DNA of 64,000 bases from Ardenticatenaceae bacterium (GCA_020634245.1 JACKCC010000008.1:248001-312000); one strand, 5' to 3'. Positions 37,281-46,669 are shown, counted from the first letter of the stretch. The notes: generated from the letters alone by a model not told the origin. Program-made: numbers and translations.

Positions 37281-38429
37281 ATGACTGAATTCTTCAACTA
37301 CGACGAATTGACCTGGCCGGAAGTGGCCGATTTACCGCGGGATACACCGCTCATCATCCCGCTGGGCGAGGGTTATAACCTGGACCAGTTGGCCAGCGCC
37401 CTGGGCAATCCGGCACGGGCCGGGCTGCTGCCGCCGATTCCGTTTGGCTGGCGCGGCAGCGGGCTGGCCGTACCCGAACCACTGCTGGGCCAACTGGTCG
37501 CCAATCTACTGGACAGCCTGCGCGATGATGGCTTCTCCCGCGTCTATGCCCTCACCCCCCAATCCATCGACCTGAATCTTGGCCCAAACCACATCGCCTT
37601 ACCCCACGCAACCCAGTTCACCCCGGCTCCCCTGCTCCCCTGCACCCTTGCCTCCGACCAAGTCGTCCTCATCCCCATCGGCCACACGGAGCAGCACGGC
37701 TACCACTTGCCCCTGTCCACCGATACGCTGATTATCGGGCATATCGGACGGGAAACGGAGAAAGCAATCCCTGATTCAGCCGTTGCTCTCCCCGTCTTCC
37801 CCTATGGGGTCAGCACCCACCGTCAGGCCTTCGCTGGGACGCTCAACTGCGGCGGCCGGGCCTTTGAGGATTTCTGGCTAGCGGTAGTTGACGTCCTGGT
37901 AGCGCGCGGCTTCACAAAAATGTACTTCATGAGCGGGCACGGCGGCAACGTTTCCTTTTTGGTGACCGTGATCAAATACGCCGGGGAGCGCCACCGCCGC
38001 ATCTTTTGCGCCACCGCCTGGCTGCACACCTCCGGCAAACTGGGGGCCGAAGCGCTGGCCAGGCACCGCCGTTCGGCGCGGGGCGGCATGGGTCACGCCG
38101 GCGAGTTGGAAACGGCAATGATCCTTCACCTGCGCCCCGACCTGACCCACATGGATCGTGTCGTGGACGAGACGGATTTTGTGACGACGGAGAATTATTA
38201 TATGGACTGGATCGAAGGCGGCTCGCTGGTGGCCAATCCGCCCTGGGATGATGACACGGCTACAGGGGCATACGGGGCGGGCAGTGTGGCGACGGCGGAG
38301 AATGGGAAGATTTGGTTGGAAACGGCCGTACAGGAAAAAGTCGCCCACGTCCACGAAATCCACGAACAGCACCGCCGCCGCGAAGAACGACGCAACGCCG
38401 GATTTGGTTTATGGGGGCAAGGTTTTTGA
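37281..38429 (+). CDS. Creatininase-family amidohydrolase with degenerate N-terminal copy
   Basis: A 382-residue protein. The functional creatininase domain begins near residue 130: VVLIPIGHTEQHGYHLPLSTDTLIIG has the Glu, His and Asp metal ligands, and FMSGHGGN and GGMGHAGELETAMIL follow. The family hydrolyses creatinine or formamide-type amides. Residues 7-100 (ELTWPEVADLPRDTPLIIPLGEG, then LLPPIPFGWRGS and LLDSLRDDGFSRVYALTP) look like a shortened copy of the same fold without the metal ligands. The linker FTPAPLLPCTLAS is encoded by a CCCCTGCTCCCCTGC repeat sequence. Ribosome site AAAGGGAAAACG. Confidence 0.85.
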   Translation: MTEFFNYDELTWPEVADLPRDTPLIIPLGEGYNLDQLASALGNPARAGLLPPIPFGWRGSGLAVPEPLLGQLVANLLDSLRDDGFSRVYALTPQSIDLNLGPNHIALPHATQFTPAPLLPCTLASDQVVLIPIGHTEQHGYHLPLSTDTLIIGHIGRETEKAIPDSAVALPVFPYGVSTHRQAFAGTLNCGGRAFEDFWLAVVDVLVARGFTKMYFMSGHGGNVSFLVTVIKYAGERHRRIFCATAWLHTSGKLGAEALARHRRSARGGMGHAGELETAMILHLRPDLTHMDRVVDETDFVTTENYYMDWIEGGSLVANPPWDDDTATGAYGAGSVATAENGKIWLETAVQEKVAHVHEIHEQHRRREERRNAGFGLWGQGF

Positions 38430-38592
38430 TTATGTAAACCGGAAAATCTGGATATTTTAGCAGATTTTCTGCGGATTCAGGTATAATTGGGGTCAATTTA
38501 TGATGAAAATCCGTAACGCGATTTGTTAAATCGCGCATCGAACGATAGTACGCCGAATTGGCAATTCGATTTACGAGGGAAAAGGAGATCAC

Positions 38593-39456
38593 ATGACCAC
38601 CCAGGCAATTGCGGCCGAAAATTTGACCTACCGTTATGGTGAGTTAACGGCCGTAGACCACATCAGCTTTCAAGTCGCCCCCGGCGAAGTGCTGGGTTTT
38701 CTCGGCCCCAACGGCGCCGGCAAATCCACCACCATCAAAATGCTCACCGGCCAGCTTCGCCCCCAGGAAGGCAAAGCCACCCTGCTGAATCAGGACATCA
38801 CCAAACATGCCAAACAGATTCAGGCCCACATCGGCGTTTGTTTTGAGATCACCAATCTGTACGAGCAAATGAGCGCCATTGAAAACCTGGCCCTCTTTGC
38901 CCGGTTGTTTGGTGTCAAAAGATTCCAGGCCGAACCGCTGCTAGCCCGTGTCGGACTGGACGGCCGTGGCCAAGATCGCGTCGAAACCTACTCCAAAGGC
39001 ATGAAACAGCGCCTCATGATCGCCCGCGCCCTCATCAACCAGCCCCAAATCCTGTTTTTGGATGAGCCGACCGAAGGACTCGATCCCACATCGGCGTCAG
39101 CCATCCGGCGCATCATCCGCGAAGAACAGGCTCGCGGCGCCACCGTTTTCCTGACCACCCACGACATGATGGAAGCCGATAAACTCTCCGACCGCGTCGC
39201 CTTCATCAACCAGGGAAAAATTGTCGCCCTGGACACGCCCCATGCCCTCAAACAGCAGTTTGGCAAACGCATTCTGCGCGCCGAAATTCAGGCCGCCAAC
39301 GGCGATCTGGAAGTGCGCGAAGTAATCCTCGATAAACCGGAAACACCGCAAACCATCGAAACCTTATTCAGCCAGGAAAAAGTCGTCACCATCCACAGCG
39401 AGGAAGCGACCCTGGAAGATATTTTCATTGAAATCACCGGGCGGGAGCTGGTCTGA
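38593..39456 (+). CDS. ABC-2-type exporter ATPase
   Basis: A 287-residue ATPase. Walker A GPNGAGKSTTIK, signature YSKGMKQRLMIARAL, Walker B ILFLDEPTEGLD and switch TTHDMMEAD are intact. The C-terminal 70 residues end with EEATLEDIFIEITGREL, as in NatA/drug-type exporters. It is coupled by a one-base overlap (TGATG) to the first permease. AAAAGGAGATCAC is a strong ribosome site. Substrate unknown. Confidence 0.94.
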   Translation: MTTQAIAAENLTYRYGELTAVDHISFQVAPGEVLGFLGPNGAGKSTTIKMLTGQLRPQEGKATLLNQDITKHAKQIQAHIGVCFEITNLYEQMSAIENLALFARLFGVKRFQAEPLLARVGLDGRGQDRVETYSKGMKQRLMIARALINQPQILFLDEPTEGLDPTSASAIRRIIREEQARGATVFLTTHDMMEADKLSDRVAFINQGKIVALDTPHALKQQFGKRILRAEIQAANGDLEVREVILDKPETPQTIETLFSQEKVVTIHSEEATLEDIFIEITGRELV

Positions 39457-40514
39457 TGAATGCCCAACTTGTCGGTACACTAGTCGCCAAAGACCTGAAC
39501 CTGTTTTTCCGGAACCGTTTTTTCGCCTTCATCAGCGGATTGGGTCTGGTGTTCTACATCGGCGTGTACTTCCTTCTGCCCCAACAGGTAGATGAAACAT
39601 TGGAACTGGCGATCTACGCCCCGGATATTCCCGCCGATTTGCTAAGCGAAATGGAAGAAGATGGCCTGGAATTCCTCGATATGGATTCCGAAGAAGCGTT
39701 AAAAGAAGCCGTGATGACCGGCGATATTGGCGTCGGTGTAGCCCTGCCGGAAAATCTGATCCAGCGCATTCGGGCCGGGGAACTGCCGCAAACGACCGTT
39801 TATTTCACACCTGACGTTCCCGAAGAATTCCGCGAGATTTATCTGATCATGGCCCAGGAATTGGTATTCACGATTTCGGGCGCGCCCCTCTATCTGGAAA
39901 CCACCGAGGAAATCATCGGTGTGGACATGGCCGGGCAGCAAATTCCGCCCCGCGACCGGATGCTGCCCATGCTGGCCGTCTTCATCCTGATGATGGAAAC
40001 ATTGGGCCTGGCCAGCCTCATCAGCACCGAAGTCGAGGCCGGAACCATCCGCGCCTTACTCATCACGCCCATGAGTGTGCCCGATTTGTTCCTGGGAAAA
40101 GCCATCACCGGGGTTCTGCTGGCCTTCGTCCAGGCGACGCTGCTCATGCTCATCACCGGCGGCCTGGTTCACGAACCGGTATTGATATTGGTAACACTGC
40201 TGCTGGGTTCGATCCTGGTTACCGGCATTGGCTTCCTGGTGGCCTCGGTTTCGCGCGATATGATGTCGGTTTTGGGCTGGGGCATCCTGGCTTTGCTGGT
40301 CATGGTCATCCCCAGTCTGGTCATCTTTCTGCCGGGTATTGCCACGAATTGGGTCAAGATTATTCCCACCTATTATTTGACGGACACTGTCTACCGCTCC
40401 GTTAATTTTACCGTAAGTTGGGGTGACGTCTGGCAAAATCTGGCGGCGACGCTGGCTTTTGCTGTTTTGTTTGTGGCCTTGGGCATTATCGCCTTAAGGA
40501 GGAAATTCTCATGA
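39456..40514 (+). CDS. ABC-2-type permease 1
   Basis: A 352-residue membrane subunit of the ABC2_membrane_3 kind. One N-terminal transmembrane helix (about 22-40), an extracytoplasmic domain of about 140 residues (LAIYAPDIPADLLSEMEEDGLEFLDM and so on), then five helices in the C-terminal half including LGLASLISTEVEAGTIRALLITPMS before the second. This is the typical layout. Overlaps the ATPase by one base and the second permease by four. Confidence 0.9.
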   Translation: MNAQLVGTLVAKDLNLFFRNRFFAFISGLGLVFYIGVYFLLPQQVDETLELAIYAPDIPADLLSEMEEDGLEFLDMDSEEALKEAVMTGDIGVGVALPENLIQRIRAGELPQTTVYFTPDVPEEFREIYLIMAQELVFTISGAPLYLETTEEIIGVDMAGQQIPPRDRMLPMLAVFILMMETLGLASLISTEVEAGTIRALLITPMSVPDLFLGKAITGVLLAFVQATLLMLITGGLVHEPVLILVTLLLGSILVTGIGFLVASVSRDMMSVLGWGILALLVMVIPSLVIFLPGIATNWVKIIPTYYLTDTVYRSVNFTVSWGDVWQNLAATLAFAVLFVALGIIALRRKFS

Positions 40515-41587
40515 GCTTAAGACGTGTTGGCGTATTGTTGGGCAAGGAACTGATACGTGGTCCGCGCAGTTTTGTGTTTATCATGGCCCTGGTTGTGCCG
40601 GTGGTTATTACGTTGATCATCACGCTGCTTTTTGGGACGGTTTTCTCCGGGAAAGCACGATTGGGGTTGGCCGATGACGGCCGTTCCCAGCTTATCCCGT
40701 TAGCCCAGTCACTGGAATCACTGACGGTAAAAATGTACGAATCAGAAGCGCAGCTGCGTGAGGCCGTAGCCATCGGCGCAGTAGACATCGGTGTGGCCTT
40801 ACCCGACACCTTTGACCGACGGATTAGCAGCGGCCGGGCTACCACCCTGACCGTCTTCACCTGGGGCGAAAGCACCCTCAGCGATCGGGTTGTGGCCGCG
40901 ACGGCGTTGGGCAACCTGATTCGTGACATCTCCGGCCAGGAGTCGCCAGTAGAATTGGTGACCGTCGTCCTGGGCGACGGCGAGAGTCTCTCCTGGGAAG
41001 AACGCCTGCTGCCCTTCATCGTCCTGATGACCGTTATCCTGGGTGGCACGATGGTTCCAGCTACATCGCTGGTAGAAGAAAAGGCCAAACGCACCCTGCG
41101 CGCCTTGACCATCACGCCAACGTCGCTGGGCGATGTGCTGCTGGCCAAAGGGCTGCTGGGCATCATTTTGGGTGTGGCCATGGGCGTCTTAACGCTGATC
41201 ATGAACCGGGCCTTTGGCCAATCGCCGGGGCTATTGGTGCTGATATTGGTGTTGGGAGCTGCCTTGTCGGCAACGTTAGGCGTGCTGCTAGGCGCGTTTA
41301 TCAAGGATATCAATACGCTGTTTACGGTGATCAAAGCAGGTGGTCTTTTGCTGTATGCCCCGGCGCTGGTTTACCTGTTTCCGGATATTCCAGAATGGAT
41401 AGGGCAGATTTTCCCCACGTATTACATGATTCAGCCGGTGGTGGAGGTTACACAAAAGGGAGCTACCTGGGCTGACGTTGCCCCGGAACTGATGATTTTG
41501 ACATTGCTGATCGTACTGATGCTGGGGGTGATAACGGCCGTTATCCGCCGCGCATCCCGGTTTGAAGGCACACTCAATATGGCCTGA
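40511..41587 (+). CDS. ABC-2-type permease 2
   Basis: A 358-residue paralogue of permease 1 with the same layout: N-terminal helix (FIMALVVPVVITLIITLLFG), an extracytoplasmic domain (ALPDTFDRRISSGRATTLTVF) and a five-helix C-terminal half (VPATSLVEEKAKRTLRALTITPTSLGDVLLAKGLLG). AAGGAGGAAATTCTC is a strong ribosome site inside the previous gene. Together the three genes would form a heterodimeric exporter. Confidence 0.9.
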   Translation: MSLRRVGVLLGKELIRGPRSFVFIMALVVPVVITLIITLLFGTVFSGKARLGLADDGRSQLIPLAQSLESLTVKMYESEAQLREAVAIGAVDIGVALPDTFDRRISSGRATTLTVFTWGESTLSDRVVAATALGNLIRDISGQESPVELVTVVLGDGESLSWEERLLPFIVLMTVILGGTMVPATSLVEEKAKRTLRALTITPTSLGDVLLAKGLLGIILGVAMGVLTLIMNRAFGQSPGLLVLILVLGAALSATLGVLLGAFIKDINTLFTVIKAGGLLLYAPALVYLFPDIPEWIGQIFPTYYMIQPVVEVTQKGATWADVAPELMILTLLIVLMLGVITAVIRRASRFEGTLNMA

Positions 41588-41727
41588 TTTTGCATTTGTA
41601 AAAACTGAATAGTTGCGCTTATAATAGGCATTGGTTTTTGAAATAGTATTTCACATTGTGAACCGATGGCGGTAGATGATGGTCTTATCCGCTTTGTACC
41701 TTCCTCGCCGCTGAAAAAGGAGGACCA

Positions 41728-42849
41728 ATGTCTGGAGCTATCACCCTGGGTACGGCAACGGCCGTACCCGGAACCATCCAATACGGCCAATGGGGCGCCA
41801 TCAGCCACCCTACCGGCCACGACGATTTCCTGCCCGTCATCATCGCCCAGGGCCAACGAGACGGCCCCTGTATCTGGCTGACCGCCGGCATTCACGGGCC
41901 GGAACACGCTGGGCCATCCGTCCTCTACCGGCTCATCACCCAGGAACTGGTAGACGAACTGCGGGGCACTATTGTCGCCCTGCCTGCCCTCAGCCCGGCC
42001 GGACTGCGCACCAAATCATACGTCCCCTATCATTTGCCCAAAAACCCCAACCGCATGTGGCCCGACGGCAAACCGGCCAAAGAGCAAGACCCTGATTTAG
42101 ACCCACCCTCGGCCGTCGAACACGCTTTTGCCCGGCTGTTTGAGATTGTTCGGGAAACGGCCGATTACATGATCGACTACCACAATGCCTGGATCGACTC
42201 CATCTCCTTTGTCTTTCAGGATCGCGTGCTGTACCGCAACGATGGCGACGCGGCGGCCAGCAAAGCCGCCGCCGAGACCCTGGCCGTCCAGCAGCAGGAA
42301 ATGATGGCTGCCTACGGCCACACCATCGTCACCGAATTCCCGGCCAAATATTACGTCAAACAGGATTTGCACCGCTCGACGACCGGCGCGGCGCTGCTGG
42401 TGGGCGGCATTCCCAGCTTCACAGTGGAACTGGGCACCGGCCTTATGCCCGATCCGGCGATTGTGGCTGCATCGGCGGCCGGGACGCGCAACGTTTTACG
42501 CTGGGCAGGCATGCTGGACAGTCCGCTGGAGCCGATTAACGGTATCAAGGTGGTTGATCCTGGTTTCCGCACCCGGCGCAGCCCGGCGGCCCGCGTCGAT
42601 GAGGCCTGCGTCGTTTTGCACCTGGTACAGGCCGGCGACATGGTCAAAAAAGGGGATCCGATTGCCGAAATTCGGGATGTGTGGGGACGGCCGTTAAACG
42701 GCGGCCTGTTACGCGCCCAACACGACGGCTTCGTCATCGGGCGGGCACACGGTATTTACTTTTACCCCGGCGATACCGTCGTCGCCCTGTCCATCCGCGA
42801 CGAAGAGCCGGTGGTTGCCCCCTATCCCGACGATTATTACGACAAGTGA
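41728..42849 (+). CDS. AstE/AspA-type zinc deacylase
   Basis: A 373-residue enzyme of the succinylglutamate desuccinylase/aspartoacylase family (M14 fold). The zinc ligands are in GIHGPEHAGP (His and Glu, about residues 53-56) and in YMIDYHNAW (His near 152), and the catalytic Glu in FTVELGTG near 234. The family removes acyl groups from amino acids or related small amides. The C-terminal region (VLHLVQAGDMVKKGDPIAEIRDVWG) is a beta-barrel. It has the ribosome site AAGGAGGACCA and is followed by mttB2. Confidence 0.87.
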   Translation: MSGAITLGTATAVPGTIQYGQWGAISHPTGHDDFLPVIIAQGQRDGPCIWLTAGIHGPEHAGPSVLYRLITQELVDELRGTIVALPALSPAGLRTKSYVPYHLPKNPNRMWPDGKPAKEQDPDLDPPSAVEHAFARLFEIVRETADYMIDYHNAWIDSISFVFQDRVLYRNDGDAAASKAAAETLAVQQQEMMAAYGHTIVTEFPAKYYVKQDLHRSTTGAALLVGGIPSFTVELGTGLMPDPAIVAASAAGTRNVLRWAGMLDSPLEPINGIKVVDPGFRTRRSPAARVDEACVVLHLVQAGDMVKKGDPIAEIRDVWGRPLNGGLLRAQHDGFVIGRAHGIYFYPGDTVVALSIRDEEPVVAPYPDDYYDK

Positions 42850-42876
42850 CTGTCACCTGGGAGGTGACAGTCACTT
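42844..42876. repeat. Perfect 15-bp hairpin at the deacylase-mttB2 junction
   Basis: Arms 42844-42858 and 42862-42876 (AAGTGACTGTCACCT and its complement) with a GGG loop. It includes the TGA stop of the deacylase gene and ends 1 bp before the AAGGAG ribosome site of mttB2. It is followed by no T-run, so it may be an RNA-stability or translation element. Confidence 0.75.
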
Positions 42877-42888
42877 CAAGGAGTGCTT

Positions 42889-44376
42889 ATGCCCAAAAGA
42901 GAACCACCATCCCACGACCCGTTGAACGTCAGCGCCCGGCCTTCCGGCTACCGCATGTTCAGTGACAGCCAACTGGCCGAAATTCACCACGCCTCGCTGG
43001 AGATTTTGCGGCGCACCGGCGTGCGCGTTTTTGAAAGCGAATCGTTGGCCCTGCTGCAAGAAGCGGGGGCCATTGTCAGCGACGGCAATCTGGTTAAGTT
43101 TCCACCGGCAGTGGTGGAGCAGGCTCTGAGTAATGCGCCGTCGCGGATTGTGTTGTGTGATCGCAACGGCCGTGCCCAACTCTATCTCGAAGGCCATCGC
43201 ACTTATTTCGGGACCGGCTCCGATTTGCCCAACTTCCTCGACCTGGAAACCGGTGAGCGCCGCCTTTCGCGTTTGTCCGACGTGGCCGATATGGCCCGGC
43301 TGGCCGACGCCCTGCCCAACCTCGACTTCATCATGTCCATGGCCCTTCCCTCCGACGTGCCTGTGGCCACTTCCGATCGCCGCTCCTTTTACACCATGCT
43401 GACCAACTCGACCAAACCCATCGTCTTCACCGCCTGGGATGAGGAAGGGCTGGCCGACATCATCCAAATGGCCGAACTGGTCGCCGGTGGGCCGGAACAA
43501 CTGCGCCTCAATCCCTTCTTATTCGCTTATCTTGAACCAACATCGCCCTTGCAGCATTCGGCAGAAGTCCTGCGCAAGATGCTGATGATGGTCGATCACG
43601 GCCTGCCGTTCGTCTACGCACCGGGGCCGGTGGAAGGGGCATCGGCGCCGATGACTTCGGCGGGCAGCCTGGCCATGTCCAACGCCGAGGTGTTGAGCGG
43701 TTTGGTGATTGCCCAACAGCGCCGCCGGGGTGCGCCGTTCCTCTGGGGGTCGGGCAGTGGGCCGATGGACATGCGCCACACGACGGCTACCTACGCCGCT
43801 CCGGAATTCATGCTGCACACAATGGGTATGGCTGAATTGGCCCATCATTATTACAACCTGCCCGTCTGGGGCTTCTCCGGCTGCTCCGATTCCAAGCTGC
43901 CTGATATGCAAGCTGGCATCGAGAGCGCCCTGTGGATTTTGTGGACGGCGCTCAGCGGAGCCAATCTGGTACACGATGTAGGCTACGTGGAATCAGGACT
44001 GACCTGTTCGCCGGAAATGATGGTTTTAGGCGATGAAATCATCGGGTTTGTCCGCCGTTTGATGGGTGGGATTCCATTGACACCGGAAATGCTGGCCCTG
44101 GACGTGATCGATGAGGTTGGCCCTGGCGGCGATTTTTTGAGTCACGATCACACGTACAATCATTTTAAGAAGACCTGGTTCCCGCGCTTATTTGACCGGC
44201 GGATGTACCAGGAATGGGATGATGCCGGGCGGCCCAACGCGCTGCAATCAGCGCGGCAACTGGCCCGGCAGATTGTTGCGAATCATAAAGTACCACCGCT
44301 GCCGGAAGCGACGCTGGCCGGGCTACAAGCCATCTTGCACGAGGCTGACATCAAGGCCGGAGTATTTTCAGAATAA
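42889..44376 (+). CDS. MttB-family methyltransferase 2
   Basis: A 495-residue MttB superfamily protein, first of three clustered with the corrinoid protein. The family start YRMFSDSQLAEIHHASLEILRRTGVRVFESESLALLQEAGA and the C-terminal signature DEVGPGGDFLSHDHTYNHFKKTWF are present. AAGGAG ends 5 bp before ATG 42889, so this is preferred to the GTG at 42883. No in-frame TAG, hence no pyrrolysine. Methyl acceptor is probably the corrinoid protein encoded just downstream. Confidence 0.9.
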   Translation: MPKREPPSHDPLNVSARPSGYRMFSDSQLAEIHHASLEILRRTGVRVFESESLALLQEAGAIVSDGNLVKFPPAVVEQALSNAPSRIVLCDRNGRAQLYLEGHRTYFGTGSDLPNFLDLETGERRLSRLSDVADMARLADALPNLDFIMSMALPSDVPVATSDRRSFYTMLTNSTKPIVFTAWDEEGLADIIQMAELVAGGPEQLRLNPFLFAYLEPTSPLQHSAEVLRKMLMMVDHGLPFVYAPGPVEGASAPMTSAGSLAMSNAEVLSGLVIAQQRRRGAPFLWGSGSGPMDMRHTTATYAAPEFMLHTMGMAELAHHYYNLPVWGFSGCSDSKLPDMQAGIESALWILWTALSGANLVHDVGYVESGLTCSPEMMVLGDEIIGFVRRLMGGIPLTPEMLALDVIDEVGPGGDFLSHDHTYNHFKKTWFPRLFDRRMYQEWDDAGRPNALQSARQLARQIVANHKVPPLPEATLAGLQAILHEADIKAGVFSE

Positions 44377-44391
44377 ATATTTAATCCCGGT

Positions 44392-44447
44392 GTAGGGGTG
44401 GGCCTTGTGCCCACCTAATGTTGGGCGACCACAAGGGTCGCCCCTAC
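44392..44447. repeat. GTAGGGG palindromic dispersed repeat, copy 3
   Basis: GTAGGGGTGGGCCTTGTGCCCACC on the left and GGGCGACCACAAGGGTCGCC plus CCTAC on the right. The right arm matches copies 1 and 4 closely. It lies between mttB2 and the corrinoid gene. Confidence 0.8.
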
Positions 44448-44474
44448 ATCGCACAAATCACACAGGAGAGCTGC

Positions 44475-45119
44475 ATGTCTGAAACATTGTTTGAAAAAAT
44501 GGCGCAAAGCATCATCGATGGTGAAGTTGAGGATGCGGAGGCATTGGCCCACGAGGCGGTGGCCACCGGCGTAAACCCGCTGGATGCTATCAACGAGGGC
44601 TATGTGAAGGGGCTGGATTACGTTGGTGAGGAATTTGGCTGCGGGGCGATGTTCCTGCCCGATCTGGTGTTAGCGGCGGAGGCGATGAAAACGGCCGTTG
44701 CCATCCTGGAACCCGAATTAGCCAGACGGGGAGAAGCCAGGGAGGTGTTGGGAACGGCCGTTGTTGGCACGGTTGAAGGTGACATCCACGACATCGGCAA
44801 GACGCTGGTGGGGACAATGCTCTCCGCCAGCGGCTTTAAAGTGTACGACCTGGGCGTCAACGTTTCCCCAGCGGCCTTTGCTGCCAAAGCGCGGGAAGTG
44901 GGGGCCAATCTGGTCGGTTTGAGCGCCCTGCTGACGACCACAATGGTCAAACAGCGCGATGTGATTGAGGCGCTGGACGATATGGGGCTGCGCGGTCAGG
45001 TCAAGGTCATGGTCGGCGGCGCGCCGGTCACCAAAGAGTGGGCCAGCGACATTGGCGCCGACGGCTACAGCGAGGACGCGATTGGGGCGGTGGCACTGGC
45101 GAAGCGGCTGGTGGGGTGA
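44475..45119 (+). CDS. Corrinoid-binding protein of the MtbC/MttC type
   Basis: A 214-residue methyl carrier. The helical cap domain (about 1-85) is followed by a Rossmann-type B12 domain with GDIHDIGKTLV (cobalt-ligating His105), GLSALLTTT and VMVGGAPVTKEWASDIGADGYSEDA, which complete the DxHxxG...SxL...GG set. It accepts methyl groups from MttB-type proteins and passes them to a corrinoid:tetrahydrofolate or CoM methyltransferase, not found here. GGAGAGCTGC precedes ATG 44475; the longer frame from 44418 runs through a repeat. Confidence 0.94.
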   Translation: MSETLFEKMAQSIIDGEVEDAEALAHEAVATGVNPLDAINEGYVKGLDYVGEEFGCGAMFLPDLVLAAEAMKTAVAILEPELARRGEAREVLGTAVVGTVEGDIHDIGKTLVGTMLSASGFKVYDLGVNVSPAAFAAKAREVGANLVGLSALLTTTMVKQRDVIEALDDMGLRGQVKVMVGGAPVTKEWASDIGADGYSEDAIGAVALAKRLVG

Positions 45120-45187
45120 AGAAGAAGGGGTGACAGGGTGAAAGGGTGAAGGGGTGAGTGACTTTCTCCCCAGCACACCAGTTCCCT
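45117..45187. repeat. GGGTGAA-type repeat after the corrinoid gene
   Basis: Purine units GGGGTGACAGGGTGAAAGGGTGAAGGGGTGA (45128-45158) start right after the corrinoid stop. Unlike the copies in the dpp operon the pyrimidine arm is short (CTCCCC), so the hairpin is weak. Confidence 0.5.
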
Positions 45188-45202
45188 GCCAAAGGAACGA
45201 TT

Positions 45203-46666
45203 ATGCAAACACAACCCATCAAATCCATTAGCAACCCTAAGTTGAGTTTAAACATTCTCAGCCCGGAGGAGGTGCGGCAGATTCATGAGGCGACGCTGCA
45301 CGTCATTGAAAAGACCGGTGTGCGCTTTCCGTCGGAGCGGGCGCTGGACATTTGGCAGGAGAGTGGGGCGGCGGTTGACCGGGAGAGCCAGATTGTCAGA
45401 GTGCCCGGCCACGTTATCGAAGAGGCGTTGAAGCACGCGCCGCCGGCCTATGATTTGGCGGCCCGTAATCCGGCGCAGGATTTGCCGCTGGATGGCAACC
45501 ACGTGTTTGTCGGCACGGATGGCTGCGGCGTGGAAGTGCTGGATTTGTACACCGGCCAGCGGCGGACATCCTGCCTGCAAGACGTGGCCGACATCGCCCG
45601 TGTCGCCGATTATTTGCCGGAGGTAGGCTTCCATTGGGTGGCCGTGTCGGCCCAGGACAAGCCGCCGGAAACGCGCAGCCTGCACGAACTGCTGGCCATC
45701 TGGCAGAACTCGACCAAACACGTCCAGACGGAGAGCGTTTATTCGGCGGCGGAGGCGAGGGTGGCGGTGGAAATGGCAACGGCCGTTGCCGGCAGCCCTG
45801 AATCCCTCCGCCAGCGCCCTGTCCTTTCCATCATGCAGTGTACCGCGCCACCGCTGGGACAGGATGGCGGTAGTGTCGATGCGGCCCTCATCGCCGCCGA
45901 AGCCGGTTTACCCACCGGTTTCATGACCATGACTTCCTGCGCCTCCACCGCCCCGGCGACATTGGCCGGGAATCTGGTCGTGGGCAATGCTGAGGTCATC
46001 AGCGGGCTGGCCTTGATCCAGCTAGCCTATCCTGGCGCGCCCGTCTTTTATGCGGCGGCGCAGACGGCGATGGATTTGCGCAGTGGCGCGTACACTGGCG
46101 GCGGGCCGGAAGATTTCCTGTTTGGCGCGGCCACCAACGTTTTGGCCGATTTTTACAACGTGCCCTTGTCGATGGGATCGTTTGCCACTGGAGCCAAAGA
46201 ACCCAACTGGCAGGCGGGCATCGACAACAGCCTATCTACCTTCATGGCCTCGATTGCCATGTCCGACATGCTCCTGGGCGTGGGCCTGCTGCATGGCAGC
46301 CGCATCTGGTCGTATGAGCAGATGTTGATGGACTGCGAGATTTTCGACATGGTGCGGCAAACGCTGCGCGGCATCGAAGTGAACGAGGAGACGCTGGCGC
46401 TGGACGTCATCGACGCCGTGGGTGCGGGCGGCCATTACCTGGCTCAAAAGCACACCCGCAAGCACATGCGCCAGTTGTGGCTGCCGAAGTACATGGATCG
46501 ACGGCCGTACACCGAATGGCAAGAAAAGGGTGACAACGCCCGTGACTGGGCCAACGCCGAAGCCCGCCGTATCCTGGAAACCCACCAGCCGGAACCGCTG
46601 GAACCTGGTTTGGTTAAGGAATTGGAGCGGATGATTGTGGGATTGGAAACGGCCGTTGTGCAGTAA
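45203..46666 (+). CDS. MttB-family methyltransferase 3
   Basis: A 487-residue MttB superfamily protein. The start at 45203 (MQTQPIKSISNPKLSLNILSPEEVRQIHEATLHVIEKTGVRFPSERALDIW) has AAAGGA 7-8 bp upstream; the longer frame runs through the GGGTGAA repeat. The C-terminal signature DAVGAGGHYLAQKHTRKHMRQLW is the best match of the four to the family. No TAG codon interrupts it. It is probably co-transcribed with the corrinoid gene. Confidence 0.92.
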   Translation: MQTQPIKSISNPKLSLNILSPEEVRQIHEATLHVIEKTGVRFPSERALDIWQESGAAVDRESQIVRVPGHVIEEALKHAPPAYDLAARNPAQDLPLDGNHVFVGTDGCGVEVLDLYTGQRRTSCLQDVADIARVADYLPEVGFHWVAVSAQDKPPETRSLHELLAIWQNSTKHVQTESVYSAAEARVAVEMATAVAGSPESLRQRPVLSIMQCTAPPLGQDGGSVDAALIAAEAGLPTGFMTMTSCASTAPATLAGNLVVGNAEVISGLALIQLAYPGAPVFYAAAQTAMDLRSGAYTGGGPEDFLFGAATNVLADFYNVPLSMGSFATGAKEPNWQAGIDNSLSTFMASIAMSDMLLGVGLLHGSRIWSYEQMLMDCEIFDMVRQTLRGIEVNEETLALDVIDAVGAGGHYLAQKHTRKHMRQLWLPKYMDRRPYTEWQEKGDNARDWANAEARRILETHQPEPLEPGLVKELERMIVGLETAVVQ

Positions 46667-46669
46667 TCA

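Noticed and set aside
44393..44475. Cobalamin riboswitch upstream of the corrinoid gene
   Set aside because: I looked for a B12-box-like sequence in the gaps before mttB2, the corrinoid gene and mttB3 and found only dispersed repeats.
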